Positions 61,901-64,000 of a stretch of 64,000 nucleotides of DNA are shown here, piece by piece. The notes under the pieces were generated by a model, which was not told the DNA's origin, did not search any database, and saw nothing but the letters and a program-made list of their open reading frames with translations. This stretch comes from Acidimicrobiales bacterium (GTDB lineage Bacteria > Actinomycetota > Acidimicrobiia > Acidimicrobiales > Iamiaceae): the NCBI GenBank assembly GCA_030447445.1, contig JAUJOW010000004.1, positions 66,071 through 130,070 on the forward strand, in the 5' to 3' direction. Numbering within the stretch: position 1 is the stretch's first letter; each line of letters starts with the position of its first letter. Made by a program: the position numbers and the translations under genes.

Positions 61901-64000
61901 CCGCCGCCGGCGCGCGTTCACCCTCCGGGTCGCTGTCCCGGTCGCCGTTGCCGGGACCACCGGCCGTCGCGTCGCCGACGGGTCCGTCGCCGGGGGTGGG
62001 GCCGTCGAGGTCGACGACCTCGCTCAGCCCGGCCCGATCGTGGATGCGCCGCAACCAGCGGGGCGCCCACCAGTTGGCGTCGCCGGCCAGGCGCATGAAC
62101 GCCGGCACGAGGGTCCCCCGGATCAGGAAGGCGTCCATCAACACGGCCAGGGTGAGGCCGACGCCGAACAGCTTGATGAAGGTCACCCGTGAGGTGGCGA
62201 AGGCCAGGAACACCACCGCGATCAGGCCGGCGGCGGCGGTGACGATCCGCCCGGTCCGCTCGAGGCCCATGGCCACCGACGAGACGTTGTCCCGCCCGAG
62301 GTCGTGCTCCTCCTTGATGCGGGAGAGGAGGAACACCTCGTAGTCCATCGACAGCCCGAAGGCCACGCAGAACATGAGGATGGGGGTGGTGGCGTCGAGG
62401 GTGCCGGTGGGGCTGAAGTCGAGGGCGCTGGCCAAGTTGCCGTCCTGGAAGACCCAGACCATGGCGCCGAAGGTGGCGGTCAGGCTCAGCAGGTTGAGCA
62501 CCAGCGCCTTCAGCGGGACGACCACGCTGCCGAACATCAGGAACAGCAGCGCGAAGGTGACGACGGCGATGATGGCGATGGCCACCGGGATGCGGGCGAA
62601 CAGCGACGCCTTGCCGTCGGTGAGCTGGGCCGACATGCCGGTCACCTCGACCGGGAACGGCGCCGGGAGGTCCCGGATCCGGTCGACGAGGCGCTCGCCT
62701 TCGCCCGAGTTCGGCTCGACGGTGGGCACGACCGACAGCCAGGTGCCGGCCCGACCCGCGAACCGTTCGGTCAGGGCGGCATCGACGGGCAGGCGGCTCC
62801 CGTCGAGGTAGACACCGGTCCGGGCGTCGACCCGGTCCACGCCGGGAAGTTCGGACAGCCTGGCGGCGTAGGCGTCGACGGCCCCGTCGAGCTCGGTGCC
62901 CGTGCCGGCGGAGGCGCTGGCGGCGGCCACCACCGACAGGGCGCCGGCCTCCTGGGAGTCGAACTCGCTGCGGAGGAGGTCGCTCACCCGGCGACTGTCG
63001 GCGGATGCGGGCAGGACCCGATCGTCGGGCCGGCCGAGCTCGAGGCGCAGGAAGGGGCTGCCGAGGAGCAGCAACACGATGATGACCACGGTGGCGATGG
63101 GCACCGGTCGGCGCATGACGGCGGTGGCCACCCGATGCCACACACCGGCGCCGGTGGGGCGGACGGTCCGACGACGGGGGAGGGCGAGTGCGTCGACCCG
63201 GTGGCCGAGGACGGCGAGCACGGCGGGGAGGACCACGACGGCGCACAGGCCGGCCAGCGCCGCCACGGCCACGCCGGCGTAGGCGAAGGAGCGGAGGAAG
63301 GTGAGAGGGAACACGAGCAGGGCGCAGAGCGAGGCGGCCACGGTGAGGGCGCTGAAGGCCACCGTGCGGCCGGCCGTGCGCACGGTGCGGATCACGGCTT
63401 CGTGGGGTGGGTGACCGGCGGCCAGCTCCTCCCGGAAGCGGGACACCACGAAGAGGCTGTAGTCGATGGCCAGGCCCAGCCCCATGGCCGTGGTGAGGTT
63501 GAGGGCGAACACCGACACCTCGGTGAAGCCGGCGAGCACGCGCAGCACGAGGAACGTCGCCACCACCGAGAGGGCGCCGATGGCGAGGGGGAGGGTGGCG
63601 GCCACCACGCTCCGGAACACGAGCAACAGCAGGATGAGCGTGAGCGGGAGGGCGATGAGCTCGGCCCGCACGAGGTCCTCCTCGATGGTGGTGCCGATCT
63701 CGTTGAAGACGGCGGCGAACCCACCCATCTCCACGGTGGCCCCGTCGATGGGGCCGACGAAGCGCTCCTTCAGCTCCTCGGCGCGGTCGGAGATGTCGTC
63801 CTGGCTGCCCTCGATGCGGGCGACGACGAGGGCTCGGTCCCCGTCCCGGGACCGGAGGGGAGGCGCCGAGCCGAGGGTCCAGTAGGAGCCGGCCTGGACC
63901 ACGCCGGGCTCCTGCGACAGCTCCTGGGTGAGCTGTCGCCCGGCCGCCGCCACCCCTGGGTCGTCGACCGAGCCGTCGTCGGCGGTGACGAGCAGCACCA
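61893..64000 (-). CDS. MMPL/RND-family transporter (5' part off window)
   Basis: About 702 residues visible; the N-terminus lies beyond the window. Two halves each with a multi-helix RND membrane block: AMGLGLAIDYSLFVVSRFRE and FGLSMDYEVFLLSRIKEEHD carry the conserved Asp-Tyr pair used for proton coupling. Large external loop between. Ends in an Asp/Gly/Pro-rich tail. MmpL-type proteins export complex lipids, fitting the lipid-rich gene content, but the cargo is unknown. Confidence 0.9.
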   Translation of the reverse strand, partial: VLLVTADDGSVDDPGVAAAGRQLTQELSQEPGVVQAGSYWTLGSAPPLRSRDGDRALVVARIEGSQDDISDRAEELKERFVGPIDGATVEMGGFAAVFNEIGTTIEEDLVRAELIALPLTLILLLLVFRSVVAATLPLAIGALSVVATFLVLRVLAGFTEVSVFALNLTTAMGLGLAIDYSLFVVSRFREELAAGHPPHEAVIRTVRTAGRTVAFSALTVAASLCALLVFPLTFLRSFAYAGVAVAALAGLCAVVVLPAVLAVLGHRVDALALPRRRTVRPTGAGVWHRVATAVMRRPVPIATVVIIVLLLLGSPFLRLELGRPDDRVLPASADSRRVSDLLRSEFDSQEAGALSVVAAASASAGTGTELDGAVDAYAARLSELPGVDRVDARTGVYLDGSRLPVDAALTERFAGRAGTWLSVVPTVEPNSGEGERLVDRIRDLPAPFPVEVTGMSAQLTDGKASLFARIPVAIAIIAVVTFALLFLMFGSVVVPLKALVLNLLSLTATFGAMVWVFQDGNLASALDFSPTGTLDATTPILMFCVAFGLSMDYEVFLLSRIKEEHDLGRDNVSSVAMGLERTGRIVTAAAGLIAVVFLAFATSRVTFIKLFGVGLTLAVLMDAFLIRGTLVPAFMRLAGDANWWAPRWLRRIHDRAGLSEVVDLDGPTPGDGPVGDATAGGPGNGDRDSDPEGERAPAAVS

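Overview
This 64 kb window is high-GC, gene-dense actinobacterial DNA. GTG starts, 1-4 nt start/stop overlaps and apparently leaderless genes are common. WhiB, KstR, CofC and F420-type luciferase-like oxidoreductases, wax-ester synthases and EgtB/EgtD all point to Actinobacteria. The gene mix (double wax-ester synthases, many acyl-CoA ligases, a DUF222/HNH gene) would suit a lineage such as Acidimicrobiia, but that placement is inference and no rRNA gene is present to test it. I saw no rRNA, tRNA or CRISPR array.

Region 1 (1-22.6 kb) is a sterol/steroid catabolism locus. It carries a CYP124/125/142-like P450, EchA19, FadD19, a second acyl-CoA ligase, an acyl-CoA dehydrogenase, an alcohol dehydrogenase, two DUF35 proteins followed by Ltp4-like and Ltp3-like thiolases, a hydroxysteroid-type SDR, a KshA-type Rieske oxygenase, an amidohydrolase and an F420-type oxidoreductase. 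It also carries KstR, the family's TetR repressor. Seven perfect copies of the KstR operator pattern TNNAACNNGTTNNA lie in the promoter gaps of exactly these genes. Most of the controlled genes have a TAnnnT -10 hexamer 7-8 nt before the start codon and no Shine-Dalgarno, so they look leaderless. Within the locus are an ergothioneine unit (egtB-egtD) preceded by a 26-codon ORF with a strong Shine-Dalgarno, and a SelW-like gene with an in-frame TGA in a CxxU motif, followed by a candidate SECIS hairpin. The SelW-like gene is the most unusual single gene here.

Region 2 (22.7-37 kb) holds a Na/Pi-type transporter, a D-aminoacylase-like amidohydrolase, a proline-rich Cna-B surface protein, a DnaQ-like exonuclease, WhiB, PIN-PhoH, a GDT1-type Mn/Ca transporter, a PLP enzyme, a HIT protein and an FAD oxidoreductase. 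Region 3 (37-39.7 kb) looks like a less constrained island: an HD-domain fragment, a flavin split-barrel protein and a DUF222/HNH endonuclease gene. Region 4 (39.7-52.8 kb) contains a wax-ester synthase with a long histone-H1-like lysine tail, a tailless HU, a TetR gene divergent from a carotenoid oxygenase with an operator in the gap, CofC for coenzyme F420, a carbamoyltransferase, an FAD-Rieske oxidoreductase, Hsp20 and a phosphoribosyltransferase. Region 5 (52.8-64 kb) has an ECF sigma factor fused to a membrane anchor and an RseB-like domain, divergent from a membrane-anchored HExxH protein. It continues with two F420-type oxidoreductases, an SDR, YihY, an acyl-CoA ligase and a partial MMPL transporter.

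Two copies of a roughly 98 bp dispersed repeat lie in inverted orientation 34 kb apart (24.1 kb and 58.3 kb), each just upstream of a leaderless-looking gene.
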